Below are positions 8,756-17,306 of a stretch of DNA of 64,000 nucleotides, one piece after another. Position 1 is the first letter of the stretch. Each line of letters starts with the position of its first letter. The notes under the pieces were generated by a model. The model searched no databases and was not told the DNA's origin. It was given only the letters and a program-made list of their open reading frames with translations. This DNA is from Sulfopaludibacter sp035606355. GTDB taxonomy: Bacteria > Acidobacteriota > Terriglobia > Bryobacterales > Bryobacteraceae. The translations under genes were made by a program, and so were the position numbers. The stretch is taken from assembly GCA_035606355.1 (NCBI GenBank), contig DATNFO010000081.1:90547-154546 (forward strand). Reading direction: 5' to 3'.

Positions 8756-10156
8756 ATGCGACGTACTGCTCTGTTTTCCGCTGTTTTGCTGCTGGTTGCG
8801 GCCGTTACGCTGATCTCCAAAGATCCGCAAACCGATGCGCGACTGAAAAACGCGTCGCGCGCACAGGAGCGCGGCGGTTGGATTCAAGTGCATCTGCAGG
8901 GCACGCCCAACGAGATCGGCTTCCAGCACGGATATCTGCTGGCGAACGAGATCAAGGACAACTTCACTGCGCTCAGCACGGAGATGATCCACGAAGAGAA
9001 GAAGGATTGGAACTTCTTCCGCAAAACGGCCGAGGAGGTTTTCTGGCCGCACGTGGAGCAGGAATATCGCGATGAGCTGCTCGGCATTGTCGAAGGAGTC
9101 AAGGCGCGCGGAGTGAAGCTCGATCTGTGGGACATCGTGTCCCTGAACGCCTGGCTCGAGCAGCCCTATTACGACAAATGGTGGGACAAGCGGCACGGAG
9201 GCAAGCCGAGCAACGCGGGCCTGCCCGAACGTTGCAGCGCGTTCGTGGCCACCGGCAGCTATACAAAGGACGGTCGCCCGGTGATCGCCCACAACAATTG
9301 GACGAGCTACTCTTCGGGCGAGCGCTGGAACATCGTCTTCGATATTGCTCCCGCGAAAGGCTACCGCTTCATCATGGATGGCGCGCCCGGCCTCATCCAC
9401 AGTGGCGACGATTTCGGCGTGAACTCCGCCGGCATCGCGATCACCGAGACTACCATCAGCGACTTCAACAGCTTCACGCCGGACGGTATTCCGGAATTCG
9501 TGCGTGCCCGCAAGGCCATGCAGTATTCGGCGTCCATTGACGATTACGCGCGAATTATGAAGGAAGGGAACACCGGCGGCTATGCCAATAACTGGCTGAT
9601 TGCCGACCGCAAGAACAATGAGGTTGCGAGCCTGGAACTCGGGTTGCAACACGTGACGCTGCTGCGCACGAAAGACGGCTTCTTCGTGGGCTCGAACTTC
9701 CCCGCGAATCCGGAGTTGATCAAGGACGAGACATCGTTCGACCCGAACAACAAAGGGCTAAGCGCCAACGCCCGGCACGCGCGGTGGCTTACGCTGATGG
9801 AGCAGAACAAGGGCAGGATCGACGTAGCCGCGGGCGAAAAATTCCTGGCCGACCACGTCGATACGTTCTCCGGAAAGACCGAACCGAGCGAACGAACGCT
9901 CTGCGGCCACATCGATCTTTCGCCGCGCGGCGCTCCGGGGTGGGTAGGGCCGTTCGCTCCCGTCGGCGCAGTACAGAACAAAATTACCGACGCGGCGGGT
10001 ATGGAAAAGCTCTCCTTCTCGGCCGACCTGGGTCACGCATGCGGAATGAACTTCAAAGCTAGCGAGCACCTGAGCAAGCACCCCGAATACGCCTGGTGGC
10101 AGCCGATCCTGAAAGACATGGATTCCAGGGGCTGGACGAAGTTCGTCGCAAAGTAA
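8756..10156 (+). CDS. Secreted C45-family (acyltransferase/phospholipase B-like) Ntn hydrolase
   Basis: The 466-residue product has an N-terminal signal sequence (residues 1-22). It has the layout of peptidase C45 / acyl-CoA:6-APA acyltransferase-like and phospholipase-B-like proteins: 'GFQHGYLLANEI' near 55-66, then 'ERCSAFVATG' with the probable autoproteolytic nucleophile Cys160, followed by 'GRPVIAHNNWTSY'. In this superfamily self-cleavage before the Cys exposes it as the catalytic residue for amide hydrolysis. The real substrate is unknown. A TATAAT box ends seven bases before the ATG. The 3' end overlaps the convergent PEP-CTERM gene by 98 bases. Confidence 0.85.
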   Translation: MRRTALFSAVLLLVAAVTLISKDPQTDARLKNASRAQERGGWIQVHLQGTPNEIGFQHGYLLANEIKDNFTALSTEMIHEEKKDWNFFRKTAEEVFWPHVEQEYRDELLGIVEGVKARGVKLDLWDIVSLNAWLEQPYYDKWWDKRHGGKPSNAGLPERCSAFVATGSYTKDGRPVIAHNNWTSYSSGERWNIVFDIAPAKGYRFIMDGAPGLIHSGDDFGVNSAGIAITETTISDFNSFTPDGIPEFVRARKAMQYSASIDDYARIMKEGNTGGYANNWLIADRKNNEVASLELGLQHVTLLRTKDGFFVGSNFPANPELIKDETSFDPNNKGLSANARHARWLTLMEQNKGRIDVAAGEKFLADHVDTFSGKTEPSERTLCGHIDLSPRGAPGWVGPFAPVGAVQNKITDAAGMEKLSFSADLGHACGMNFKASEHLSKHPEYAWWQPILKDMDSRGWTKFVAK

Positions 10157-11024
10157 GGACCCGCCTCCGGGCCGGTTCACTAACCAGGAGCAGCGCGGCG
10201 AAACCGAGCAGCAGAAGGGCGAAGCTCGCGGGCTCCGGCGTCGCGGCCGCCGTGGAGGTCCACCCGGTGACGGCCACGCTGCCGGGCGTACCGAATTGAA
10301 AAACGAAATCCGGGGCGCCGGGAGAAAGGCTCTCGCGCAGATACCAGGTCGCGGTGGTAGGGTCGAAGACGCCGATTCCGGTGTGGCCGGAGCCGGTCCA
10401 ATCGCCGGTGATGGGCTGCCAGCCCGGCTCGCCGAACTGGAACGGCGCGAAGTTGGTTACGCCCGGGGATGCGCTATCCCGCAGGTACCACGTCGCGGTG
10501 CTGGAATCAAAGACGCCGATCCCGGTGTCGCCGGAGCCTGTCCAATCGCCGGTGACCGGTATCCAGCCCGGGACGCCGAAGGGGAAGGGCGCGATGTCCG
10601 GTGTGCCCGGGGAGGCCGTGTCCCGCAGGTACCAGGTTGCGGTGCTGGAATCGAAGGCGCCGATGCCGGTGTCGCCGGAACCGGTCCAATCGCCCGTGAC
10701 CGGTAGCCAGCCCGGGACGCCGAAGGTGAAGGGCGCGATCTGGGGTGCGCCCGCCGAAACCGTGTTCCGCAGGTCCCACGTTTCAGTCGCCGGGTCGACC
10801 ACGCCGATGCCGCTCTGTCCCGAACCGGTCCAATCGCCGGTCACCGGTTTCCATCCGGGAAGCCCGAACGGAAACGGTCCGATGTCGGCTGCGCCTGTCG
10901 TGGGTGAAGTCCGAAATGACCACTCGTTGCTGCTGTAGTCCCCGTAGATGGTAACGGTAGCTCCGAAGAGGGACTGAGATGCGGAGAGGGTCAAAAGAAG
11001 GAAAAACCGGGGGCCCAGCGTCAT
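10059..11024 (-). CDS. PEP-CTERM protein with FG-GAP-like tandem repeats
   Basis: The 321-residue product has a signal peptide and then about five tandem units of 48 residues, each containing 'PVTGDWTGSG.TGIGVFD' and 'TATWYLR'. These resemble the FG-GAP/VCBS-type blades of beta-propellers. The C-terminus has 'TPEPASFALLLLGFAALLLV' followed by an Arg-rich tail, the PEP-CTERM sorting signal recognised by an exosortase, so the protein is probably anchored or exported to the cell surface or matrix. The stop lies 98 bases inside the convergent C45-family gene, so the tail beyond 'EPARRR' may be a late extension. No exosortase gene is present in the window. Confidence 0.85.
   Translation of the reverse strand: MTLGPRFFLLLTLSASQSLFGATVTIYGDYSSNEWSFRTSPTTGAADIGPFPFGLPGWKPVTGDWTGSGQSGIGVVDPATETWDLRNTVSAGAPQIAPFTFGVPGWLPVTGDWTGSGDTGIGAFDSSTATWYLRDTASPGTPDIAPFPFGVPGWIPVTGDWTGSGDTGIGVFDSSTATWYLRDSASPGVTNFAPFQFGEPGWQPITGDWTGSGHTGIGVFDPTTATWYLRESLSPGAPDFVFQFGTPGSVAVTGWTSTAAATPEPASFALLLLGFAALLLVSEPARRRVLTLRRTSSSPWNPCLSGSAATRRIRGACSGAR
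10290..10890. repeat. Coding tandem repeat, 144-bp period
   Basis: The propeller-like protein is encoded by roughly 4-5 direct repeats of about 144 bases. They are easily followed by the recurring plus-strand strings 'ccggtccaatcgccggtgac' and 'cgcaggtaccaggt'. Conservation at the DNA level between units suggests recent unit duplication. Confidence 0.8.
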
Positions 11025-11072
11025 CCGCCCATTGTGTAACGTACCCCGGCAGTTGTCAAAGGCCGGCCGCTA

Positions 11073-12164
11073 TCAGCGTGCGCCCAGCTCGCCTTCCTGG
11101 AACACCAGGTCGCGGTCAAGGATCATCTCGACCGTGGTGCCTTTCGGCAGCGTGGCATCGGCGCGATGGTGCACGTGCGCCAGCAGCAGACCGCCGGCGA
11201 CACCGGCTGCTGCTCCGATGCCCGCGCCTGCCACCGTGGCGCCGGCCGCGCGGCCGCCGATTGCGCCGCCCGCTGCTCCGATGGCTCCGCCTGTCGCGGC
11301 GTCATGCACATCGCGCGATCCGTCGCGCGATCCCGTGATTTTTCCTTCCTGATCGGCCGTCGCGGCGCGCGCGCGGAAGTCGCGTGTCACACCGTTGGGC
11401 AGCATCAGGGTATCGAAGCGAATGTAGAGCTCGCCTTTGCCCTTCAGCGCTCCGGCGGCCTTGGCATCCGTCACGGTTCCGTTCACGAACGCCCCGCGCG
11501 GAATCACGATGCGGCCGTTCTGCGCGATCGGGTATGCCACTTCGAGATAAACGTGATCGCCTTCGTGCGAGTGCTTGCTATCCACCGGATTCCGCAGCGT
11601 GAGCGGAATGCGGGTTCCCATCGGCACGATGTACTGGCGCGGCTCGGACGCCTCGGGCGCGGTTGTCATCGCCTGGCGCCGGGGCATTGATTGCGACGAT
11701 TGCGACGATTGGGCCGGTCGCGCCGGTTGCGCCGGCGCTGCTTCATGGAACCCTTCCGCGCGGTAAACCAGCGTCCCTTCCCGTTCTCCGGACGAGCGCA
11801 CCACCTGGCGCACGATTCGCAGAGTGCTGCCGTCGCGCGACAGCGTCCAGCGATCCATCAGTGTGTAGTCGGCGGTCCCGGTCACGATCGTGTTCACCAG
11901 CAGCGCCGCGCCTTCCCACTTGGCGATGCTGCTGCGATGTTCGCCTGCGACGTCATAGCGCGTTTCCGTGCGATTCAGGTTGAGCGTGTACTGGTTGCAG
12001 TGGATGGCCGTGCCATCCTGCGTGATGGTGAGCGCGGGCTCGGCCGGCGTATTGAGACCTTGCGTGTCGCTGGCGCCGGGATCGAAACTCCACTTGCCGG
12101 TGAAGTTGGTTTGTGCGCTCAGCGGCGCGGCTGCCAGGCAAAAAAGTAAGATGGCGCGATACAT
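11073..12164 (-). CDS. Secreted hypothetical protein with glycine-zipper-like segment
   Basis: The 363-residue product has a signal peptide (MYRAILLFCLAAAPLSA). A lipocalin-like beta-rich N-terminal region (about 20-135, 'FTGKWSFDPGASD') is followed by an Ala/Pro/Gln/Ser linker. The C-terminal region has 'VPMGTRIPLTLRNPVDSKHSHEGDHVYLEV', reminiscent of VirB10/TrbI-type or capsule-export soluble domains. A Gly/Ala-rich stretch (about 285-325) looks like a glycine zipper that could insert in membrane. The stop of the upstream PL22-like gene lies three bases before this ATG, so they form an operon. Function is unknown; envelope location is likely. Confidence 0.7.
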   Translation of the reverse strand: MYRAILLFCLAAAPLSAQTNFTGKWSFDPGASDTQGLNTPAEPALTITQDGTAIHCNQYTLNLNRTETRYDVAGEHRSSIAKWEGAALLVNTIVTGTADYTLMDRWTLSRDGSTLRIVRQVVRSSGEREGTLVYRAEGFHEAAPAQPARPAQSSQSSQSMPRRQAMTTAPEASEPRQYIVPMGTRIPLTLRNPVDSKHSHEGDHVYLEVAYPIAQNGRIVIPRGAFVNGTVTDAKAAGALKGKGELYIRFDTLMLPNGVTRDFRARAATADQEGKITGSRDGSRDVHDAATGGAIGAAGGAIGGRAAGATVAGAGIGAAAGVAGGLLLAHVHHRADATLPKGTTVEMILDRDLVFQEGELGAR

Positions 12165-12167
12165 GGG

Positions 12168-13277
12168 TTAGCCTTCGACGTCCGTTTTTTCCACCAGCTT
12201 ATCGACATGCATGTCGTAGATGGCCGACTTCCCGTCGCGGTCGCTCTGAAAGAAGATGCGCTGGCTGTCCGGCTGAAAGATCGGTGCGACCGCGCGTGCA
12301 TCGCTGGCCTTGTGTTCGCAAAGCGTGAGTTCGCGGCGCGTGAGCCGGATCATGAGCAGCACGGTCGGCGAACCCACATTGGCGCTGGCTCCCACGAACA
12401 CGCTGGCGTCGCGATTCCAGCCGAAGCTGGCGAAGTGGCTGGTCTTGGCAATCATTTTGTCCGTGCCGCTGCCCGGCGTACATTCGCGGATCTGGTGCAG
12501 TTGCTTCTGATCGTCTGGAAAGCTGAGGTAGAGGACCGTCTTCCCGTCGGGCGACCAGTTGGCTGTCGCGACCGTGCCAGGCGCCAGTTTGAGCTGGCGA
12601 TTCTGCTGGCCGTCGGCATTTACCAGGAACAGCGATTCGTCGCCGCGCCGGTAGAGGATTTGCGCGCGCATGGGTCTGGCGATCGGATGGCTGAGCACGA
12701 AGGGCGCTTCCACGACGGTGCGAGCCACGCTTTGAATCAAAGACACCATCCGCAGCCGCGACGTTTCACCTTTCTTTTCGCCGAAAACGGCATGCGTTCC
12801 GTCCGGCCCCACGCTCATCCCGGGGCAGCGCTCCCAACCCTCGGGAACGGTGTAGAGCTTGCGATCGGAAAGGCTGCCGAGACTGCCGTGATACAAGGAG
12901 CGTCCGGCGAAGTAGCAGATCGCCCGGTTGTCCGGCGTCAGCGTCAGCGATTCGCCATCGAGTTCTTCGGCCGCGGTGAGCTGGTGCGTCTGCGCGGTCT
13001 TGAAATCCAGCCGGAAGGCTTGCGGCGCGCCCGTACGGTCGCAGCAGAAGATCAGAAATGTATTGTTCTTCGCAACCGCCCGGTTGTACCAGGCCGGCAG
13101 GGTGCTCGCGTATCCGGGGTCCGTCAGGCGAAAGACATCGAACTCGGTGAGCGGGTCGGGGTAGCGGTGGGAGTCCGAGGGAAAGGTCTGTCCCTTCTTG
13201 CTTTCCGCCTGTTGCGCAAGCGCTCCGGCGGCTCCCGCGATGAGCAGGAAGCCCCGGCGCGTAAATGAACCCGCCAT
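12168..13277 (-). CDS. Tat-exported oligogalacturonate-lyase-like beta-propeller protein
   Basis: The 369-residue product starts with a Tat-type signal (FTRRGFLLIAGAAGA). It then has WD40/PD40-like blades such as 'SVGPDGTHAVFGEKKG', 'ANWSPDGKTVLYLSF' and 'IFQPDSQRIFFQSDRDG'. The order and the N-terminal 'DPLTEFDVFRLTDP' plus 'LPAWYNRAVAKNNTFLIF' resemble oligogalacturonate lyases (PL22), which cleave unsaturated pectin oligomers using a Mn-binding His cluster. I cannot confirm the metal ligands, so it may instead be a related TolB-like protein. A weak extended -10 (TGCTACCAT) lies seven bases upstream of the ATG. It heads an operon with the gene ending at 11073. Confidence 0.75.
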   Translation of the reverse strand: MAGSFTRRGFLLIAGAAGALAQQAESKKGQTFPSDSHRYPDPLTEFDVFRLTDPGYASTLPAWYNRAVAKNNTFLIFCCDRTGAPQAFRLDFKTAQTHQLTAAEELDGESLTLTPDNRAICYFAGRSLYHGSLGSLSDRKLYTVPEGWERCPGMSVGPDGTHAVFGEKKGETSRLRMVSLIQSVARTVVEAPFVLSHPIARPMRAQILYRRGDESLFLVNADGQQNRQLKLAPGTVATANWSPDGKTVLYLSFPDDQKQLHQIRECTPGSGTDKMIAKTSHFASFGWNRDASVFVGASANVGSPTVLLMIRLTRRELTLCEHKASDARAVAPIFQPDSQRIFFQSDRDGKSAIYDMHVDKLVEKTDVEG

Positions 13278-13603
13278 CAGTTCGATGGTAGCAACTCTTC
13301 ACATTGGCACGGGCGTTGCAGTTGAGAAGACTGCCAGAGTGGGTGTTTTGTCCGTTGTGACCCGCTGATCGCCGTGCCGGAGGGAAAGGCCGTCAGGCCG
13401 GCGGATGGCAGTTGAGTGAGGTAGGGCGGCGGAGCCTCCCGGTTTGTAGGTGTGGCAGGGTTTTAGCCTTTTCCCCTGTCCTGCGGAACCACGGCGGCGT
13501 GAAAGCGTCGTACAGAACGGGCCCGTGGAACCGGCACAACGCAACCGGGAGGTAGCCGCCCTACGTTATAGAGAAAAGTTTGCACCTCTCCCGAGGCCGG
13601 CCG
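13278..13603. other. Intergenic region with structured repeats, no gene seen
   Basis: These 326 bases separate two minus-strand genes. Short open frames exist but lack credible starts and are made of palindromic sequence. The right part is occupied by the MITE-like element at 13421-13564; the left part holds small GC-rich hairpins such as GGCCGTCAGGCC near 13388. Confidence 0.6.
13421..13564. repeat. MITE-like element with 22-24-bp terminal inverted repeats
   Basis: The left end, GTAGGGCGGC followed by GGAGCCTCCCGGTT (13421-13444), is matched by the reverse complement of 13543-13564, GTAGGGCGGC then TACCTCCCGGTT. The two differ by a two-base gap and one or two substitutions. The 98-base interior shows further partial symmetry (CCACGG and CCGTGG). 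There is no coding potential. It may be a miniature mobile element or a structured RNA. Confidence 0.6.
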
Positions 13604-14956
13604 CTACAATCGTCTAGCGATAATCGCGTAGTCCAGCGAGCCGAAGAATGCCTCGCGAAAGTCTTCGGGAATCGACCCCAGCGAGCGCATCGATTCAATG
13701 GCTGGCGACAGCTTGCGCACCTCGATGCTTCCAAAACCGAATTCTTCCAGATAGAACGCCAGCAGTGGATGCGGCACCGGACGGTGGTGTGTCGGGTCCA
13801 GGTAAAAATGCGTCGCGAAGATGGCGAGGCACTCCGGATTTGGCGTCTCGATCGCAATTACTCCATCGCGCGCCAGGCGGCTCGCCGCGAGCTTGATCAT
13901 CTGCGGCAGACGTTCGGGCTCGATATGTTCCACCACTTGCGAACAGAAAATACCGTCGAGCGACGCCTCCGGCAGCGCTTCCAGATACGGGAATAAATCG
14001 GCCTTCGCGGCATCCAGTCCCTTATGGCGGCAGAGCGCGACAGCCTCGTCGCCCAAGTCGATGCCGCGCGCGGGAATGGCGGCATCACGCATCATCTCCA
14101 GGAACTCGCCGCGTCCGCAGCCGATATCCAAAACGTTCTGCTTGCCTTCGAAATACGGAAGGTAGAATTGCTGGTTTCGTCTGACGTACTCTTCCGGGCC
14201 GCGGAACCTCTCCTGGAATTGCGGATAGTCGATGGGCTCGCCGGCTTCCGGCGCGGCGGCGGGAGCGGGAGCAATCTGGGCGCGCTGGCGAATCGTCTTG
14301 AGCTCCGCAAAAATAAGCCGCTCATACTCCCGGCGAATCTTCTCCAGATCTGCCCAGAGACGCTTCTGCACGTCCTGCGAATTTCGCTCCAGGGCGGCGG
14401 TGAAGTCCCGATGCTGCGCGCTCGCGATTTCGCGGAAGTTCCCTTCCATCAGGGTGGCGCGGTACTGCGACGCGGTTTGCAGATCGGCAACGCTGCGCAG
14501 GAATTGCACTTCGTTCTGTTCCAGCTTGCGCTCCCAATCGGCGCGCCACGCGGCCCAGTGGTCGCGAATGTCCTTGAGCTCGTTTCCGATCTGCTCTTCG
14601 TCGGCGATGCGGCCTGCGAGTTCCTTGATGGCGCGATTGGAATCGTTGAGCGCTTCGATGGCCGCGTCGATGCACTGGATCGCCTTGCGGTTGAACTCCA
14701 CCTGTTCGCGCACATGCCAGTCCAACACACGCGCCACGAACTTCTTCCACGTCTGCACCACGAAATTGACCGGACCGCCCTGGCGCGGATTCACCGTGCC
14801 GATCGCCGCGACCTTGCCGAGCGCGGAATCGCGGGCGTGCACCAGCGGCATCAAGTCGACGAGAGCGATTCCGGGTTCCACGCCTGTCTGCGGATTACGC
14901 GCGCGCACGCGGTCGCGGACCTCGTTCAGGATCGCGAGTAGCTCAGCGCTTTCCAC
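13604..14956 (-). CDS. SAM-dependent methyltransferase with N-terminal coiled coil (WbdD-like)
   Basis: The 450-residue product has an N-terminal 'ILNEVRDRVRAR' region and a long charged helical part (about 80-250) likely to be coiled coil. A class I methyltransferase domain (about 265-450) shows motif I 'VLDIGCGRGEFLEMM', 'ARGIDLGDEAV', and post-motifs 'SQVVEHIEPERLPQMIKLA' and 'IAIETPNPECL'. Similar proteins cap O-antigen or other polysaccharide chains by terminal methylation, but the acceptor here is unknown. The start overlaps the end of queF by 14 bases, so it is cotranscribed with it. Confidence 0.85.
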   Translation of the reverse strand: MESAELLAILNEVRDRVRARNPQTGVEPGIALVDLMPLVHARDSALGKVAAIGTVNPRQGGPVNFVVQTWKKFVARVLDWHVREQVEFNRKAIQCIDAAIEALNDSNRAIKELAGRIADEEQIGNELKDIRDHWAAWRADWERKLEQNEVQFLRSVADLQTASQYRATLMEGNFREIASAQHRDFTAALERNSQDVQKRLWADLEKIRREYERLIFAELKTIRQRAQIAPAPAAAPEAGEPIDYPQFQERFRGPEEYVRRNQQFYLPYFEGKQNVLDIGCGRGEFLEMMRDAAIPARGIDLGDEAVALCRHKGLDAAKADLFPYLEALPEASLDGIFCSQVVEHIEPERLPQMIKLAASRLARDGVIAIETPNPECLAIFATHFYLDPTHHRPVPHPLLAFYLEEFGFGSIEVRKLSPAIESMRSLGSIPEDFREAFFGSLDYAIIARRL

Positions 14957-15353
14957 GTTTGCCTCGCTGCGGCCGCATCCAACTGGCGGTGACCAGCGTC
15001 GTCAACCCGCCGCGCGCGGTGAAGTCGCCGATGACTGTGGCGGTAACCGGATTCGCGGCCTTCACCACATCCCTCAGCACCCGGTTGACCACGTTCTCCT
15101 GAAAAATCCCGAGATCGCGAAACGCCAGCAGGTACATTTTGTAGCTCTTGAGCTCCAGGCATCGCTCGTCCGGGACGTAGCGCAGTACGATCTTGCCGAA
15201 ATCCGGGAGTCCCGTCTTCGGGCAGACGCTGGTGAACTCGGGCATGGCGATCTCAATTTCATAATCCGCATACTGGTTCGGCCAGGTTTCGATTTCCGGC
15301 AGCGGAGCGTTCACGCCAGACTCGGCGTGTTCATCGGTGTAAGCAGGTTTCAT
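14943..15353 (-). CDS. queF: NADPH-dependent 7-cyano-7-deazaguanine reductase
   Basis: QueF reduces preQ0 to preQ1 in queuosine biosynthesis. The 136-residue product is the short, single-domain (YkvM) type. It carries the catalytic Cys in 'EFTSVCPKTGLPDFG' and the family motif 'LELKSYKMYLLAFRDLGIF'. The ATG at 15353 overlaps the upstream TGA as ATGA, fixing the start; the longer open frame upstream is spurious. No preQ1 riboswitch is visible, as the gene lies inside an operon. Confidence 0.95.
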   Translation of the reverse strand: MKPAYTDEHAESGVNAPLPEIETWPNQYADYEIEIAMPEFTSVCPKTGLPDFGKIVLRYVPDERCLELKSYKMYLLAFRDLGIFQENVVNRVLRDVVKAANPVTATVIGDFTARGGLTTLVTASWMRPQRGKRGKR

Positions 15354-16558
15354 GCTAAAGCTTTCGAGAGAAGATCCAGAAACAGGCCGACATCGGCGAC
15401 CACGCCGACCGCCTGTCCGGTGCCGCGGTCGCTGACCTTGGTGGCGACAGCGGGATTGATATCCACGCACACAATCTTGACCCAACTCGGCAGCATGTTC
15501 CCGGTGGCGATGGAGTGCAGCATGGAGCCGAGGCAGAGCACCAGCCCCGCGCCCTTCAGTTCCGCGGCGTAGGCGTCCTGAGCGGCGTTCATATCGGTAA
15601 TGGTATCGGGCAGCGGGCCGTCATCGCGCAAACTGCCCGCGAGCACGAACGGCTTCTCCGCTTTCACGCACTCGTACAGCACACCGCTTTGCAGGCGGCC
15701 GGAGAGGACGGCGTTGCGCACCGACCCCGCGTGATAGATCGCGTTGATGGCGCGCATGTGATTGCGATGCCCATGCTCTTCCTGGCGGCCATCGCTGAGG
15801 CGTACGCCGAGGCTGGTGCCGAAGAGCGAGGCTTCGATGTCGTGAACGCCGAGCGCATTGCCGGCAAGTAGCGCATCCACGCAGCCGTTGCGGATGAGCG
15901 TGGCGAGTCCCGCGACACCGCCTGTGTGGACCACCACGGGTCCGGCAACCACGATTACGCGCTGGCCCTGATCGCGCGCCGAGCGCAGCAGCGCCGCGGT
16001 CTGGCGGACGGCGGTGTCGACTTGCCGCTCGCTGGAGATGCCGTTCGCCATGAAGGCGAACGCGAGGCGATCGCGTTCTTTGGACTCCGGCACCACGCGG
16101 ATGCCGCGCAGTCCGGTGACGATCTGGTCGAACTGGCGCAGGTCGCGGAGACGGCGGCAATAGGCGCGGCCCTGCTTCACCACAATCATCGCGTCCATGC
16201 GCTGATTCTCCACTTCCACCCACTCCTGGCCGATGCGGACGAAGGTGTGGTGGTTGGTGGTGGAGTAAAAATCTTCGGGGGCGCAACGGTCGCGCTCTAC
16301 TTCGCGCAGCACGGCTTCCCCGGGGTCGGCCGGCGCGCAGCCGATTTCGAGCAGCGCTTCGAGGAGGCGCTTGAGCGTGGACTCCTCGGCGGTCTCCACC
16401 TTGAGGCGCAGGTGGGACGGCTCACTGTTGGTGCGGCCGATACGGAACTCTTCGACTTCGAAGCGGCCGTGGAACTCCACGACCTTGTCGAAAATGTTCT
16501 CCATGATATGGGAGTCGATCAGGTGGCCTTCTGCTTCGACCACTTCATGAAAAGGCAT
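15350..16558 (-). CDS. LOR/SDH-domain protein, archaeal-type ornithine cyclodeaminase family (TIGR00300)
   Basis: The 402-residue product starts 'MPFHEVVEAEGHLIDS', typical of the TIGR00300 family. It contains 'ESKERDRLAFAFMANGIS', 'VIVVAGPVVVHTGG', 'LIRNGCVDALLAGNALGVHDIE' and a Rossmann-like C-terminal 'IVCVDINPAVATKVSDRG'. The family includes the methanogen ornithine cyclodeaminase (ornithine to proline plus ammonia, NAD-dependent) and the C-terminal half of cyanobacterial ArgZ/AgrE. Here the arginine-dihydrolase half is absent. A longer open frame to 16636 exists but runs into REP-like sequence, so ATG 16558 is chosen. A TACAAT box is seen at 16576-16571 (reverse). Overlaps queF by four bases. 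Confidence 0.85.
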   Translation of the reverse strand: MPFHEVVEAEGHLIDSHIMENIFDKVVEFHGRFEVEEFRIGRTNSEPSHLRLKVETAEESTLKRLLEALLEIGCAPADPGEAVLREVERDRCAPEDFYSTTNHHTFVRIGQEWVEVENQRMDAMIVVKQGRAYCRRLRDLRQFDQIVTGLRGIRVVPESKERDRLAFAFMANGISSERQVDTAVRQTAALLRSARDQGQRVIVVAGPVVVHTGGVAGLATLIRNGCVDALLAGNALGVHDIEASLFGTSLGVRLSDGRQEEHGHRNHMRAINAIYHAGSVRNAVLSGRLQSGVLYECVKAEKPFVLAGSLRDDGPLPDTITDMNAAQDAYAAELKGAGLVLCLGSMLHSIATGNMLPSWVKIVCVDINPAVATKVSDRGTGQAVGVVADVGLFLDLLSKALA

Positions 16559-16587
16559 AGGGAAACTTCTATTGTAGCGGGGAGCAG

Positions 16588-16660
16588 ACGTGACGCCGGG
16601 AATCCTTCCTGGCGTGGCGCGCTGCGCGGCCTGCAACCGGTCTGGAGACCGGTCGCTACC
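16588..16660. repeat. REP-like element, copy B
   Basis: On the minus strand the unit reads GGTAGCGACCGGTCTCCAG then ACCGGTTGCAGG, a GC-rich stem, and a CGCCAGGAAGGATTC-type palindrome followed by CGTCACGTC. The same modules occur at 36224-36475. The TAG stop of the methyltransferase (16658-16656) is part of the unit. Confidence 0.8.
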
Positions 16661-17306
16661 TTTCTGCCAGCCACGCCAGGAAGAGGCCGTCGGGCTCTAC
16701 GTCTTCCCAATAGGAGATGAAGCGGCTGGAGACTTTGCGGCAATCGCGTTTGAGCAGGGCTTCGAGTTGCTTGCGCGTGAACCACTGCTCCCACTCCGGC
16801 GTTTCGAGCTTGCCCCAGTGCTCGGCGTTCTTATCGATGATGGCAATGCGGCCGCCGGGCTTCACCACGCGGCAGAGCTCTGCAACGGCGCGGTCGACTT
16901 CCACCGCGTGCTCGAGCGATTCGGTCGCGTATGCGGCATCGAAGAATCCATCTTCGAAGGGCAGTTCGGTGAGCGAGCCTTGCCGCGTGTGGATTCCCTC
17001 GGGAACGTGGCGGAGCATTTCTTCGGAGATATCGAGGCCCCAGAGCTCGGCCGCGGGCTCGTGCTCGTGGAATACACGCGCGAAGCGGCCCTTGCCGCAG
17101 CCGGCATCGAGCACCCGTTTTCCGCCCAGCGGCCCCAGGTGCTCGCGGATCAGTTTGACGTGATAAATGCGCGGATCGATGGTGGAAGGGAAGTGCTCTT
17201 CATCGGCGGCGGAGCGGTCGAACTCCCGTTGAATGCGCGCGCGCAGGTCCGGGGTGAGCTGCGCGCGCGGCGAATCCGATTTGCCGAAGAGCCGCTTCCA
17301 ATCCAC
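16656..17306 (-). CDS. Class I SAM-dependent methyltransferase
   Basis: The 216-residue product has motif I 'VLDAGCGKGRFARVF' (about 67-81), an acidic motif II ('LWGLDISEEML'), 'ATESLEHAVEVDRAV' and 'VVKPGGRIAIIDKN', a standard Rossmann-fold methyltransferase of the UbiE/type-11 group. The acceptor is unknown. The GTG start overlaps the last base of the phosphofructokinase TAG, so the two are translationally coupled. Its own TAG stop lies within a REP-like repeat that begins exactly there. Confidence 0.85.
   Translation of the reverse strand: MDWKRLFGKSDSPRAQLTPDLRARIQREFDRSAADEEHFPSTIDPRIYHVKLIREHLGPLGGKRVLDAGCGKGRFARVFHEHEPAAELWGLDISEEMLRHVPEGIHTRQGSLTELPFEDGFFDAAYATESLEHAVEVDRAVAELCRVVKPGGRIAIIDKNAEHWGKLETPEWEQWFTRKQLEALLKRDCRKVSSRFISYWEDVEPDGLFLAWLAER

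Noticed and set aside
10290..10890. Regularly spaced repeats, considered as a CRISPR array
   Set aside because: The period is 144 bases with no spacers; the repeats are in frame within a coding sequence.
12207..13268. Plus-strand open frame of 353 codons
   Set aside because: It mirrors the oligogalacturonate-lyase-like gene on the other strand, and the real gene has a Tat signal and clear blades.
13299..13544. Possible 81-codon gene on the minus strand
   Set aside because: It runs through the MITE-like palindromes and has no ribosome-binding site or conserved-looking sequence.
14024..15572. Two long plus-strand open frames across the methyltransferase and queF
   Set aside because: Both are antisense shadows; composition is Arg/Ser-rich and there is no family match.
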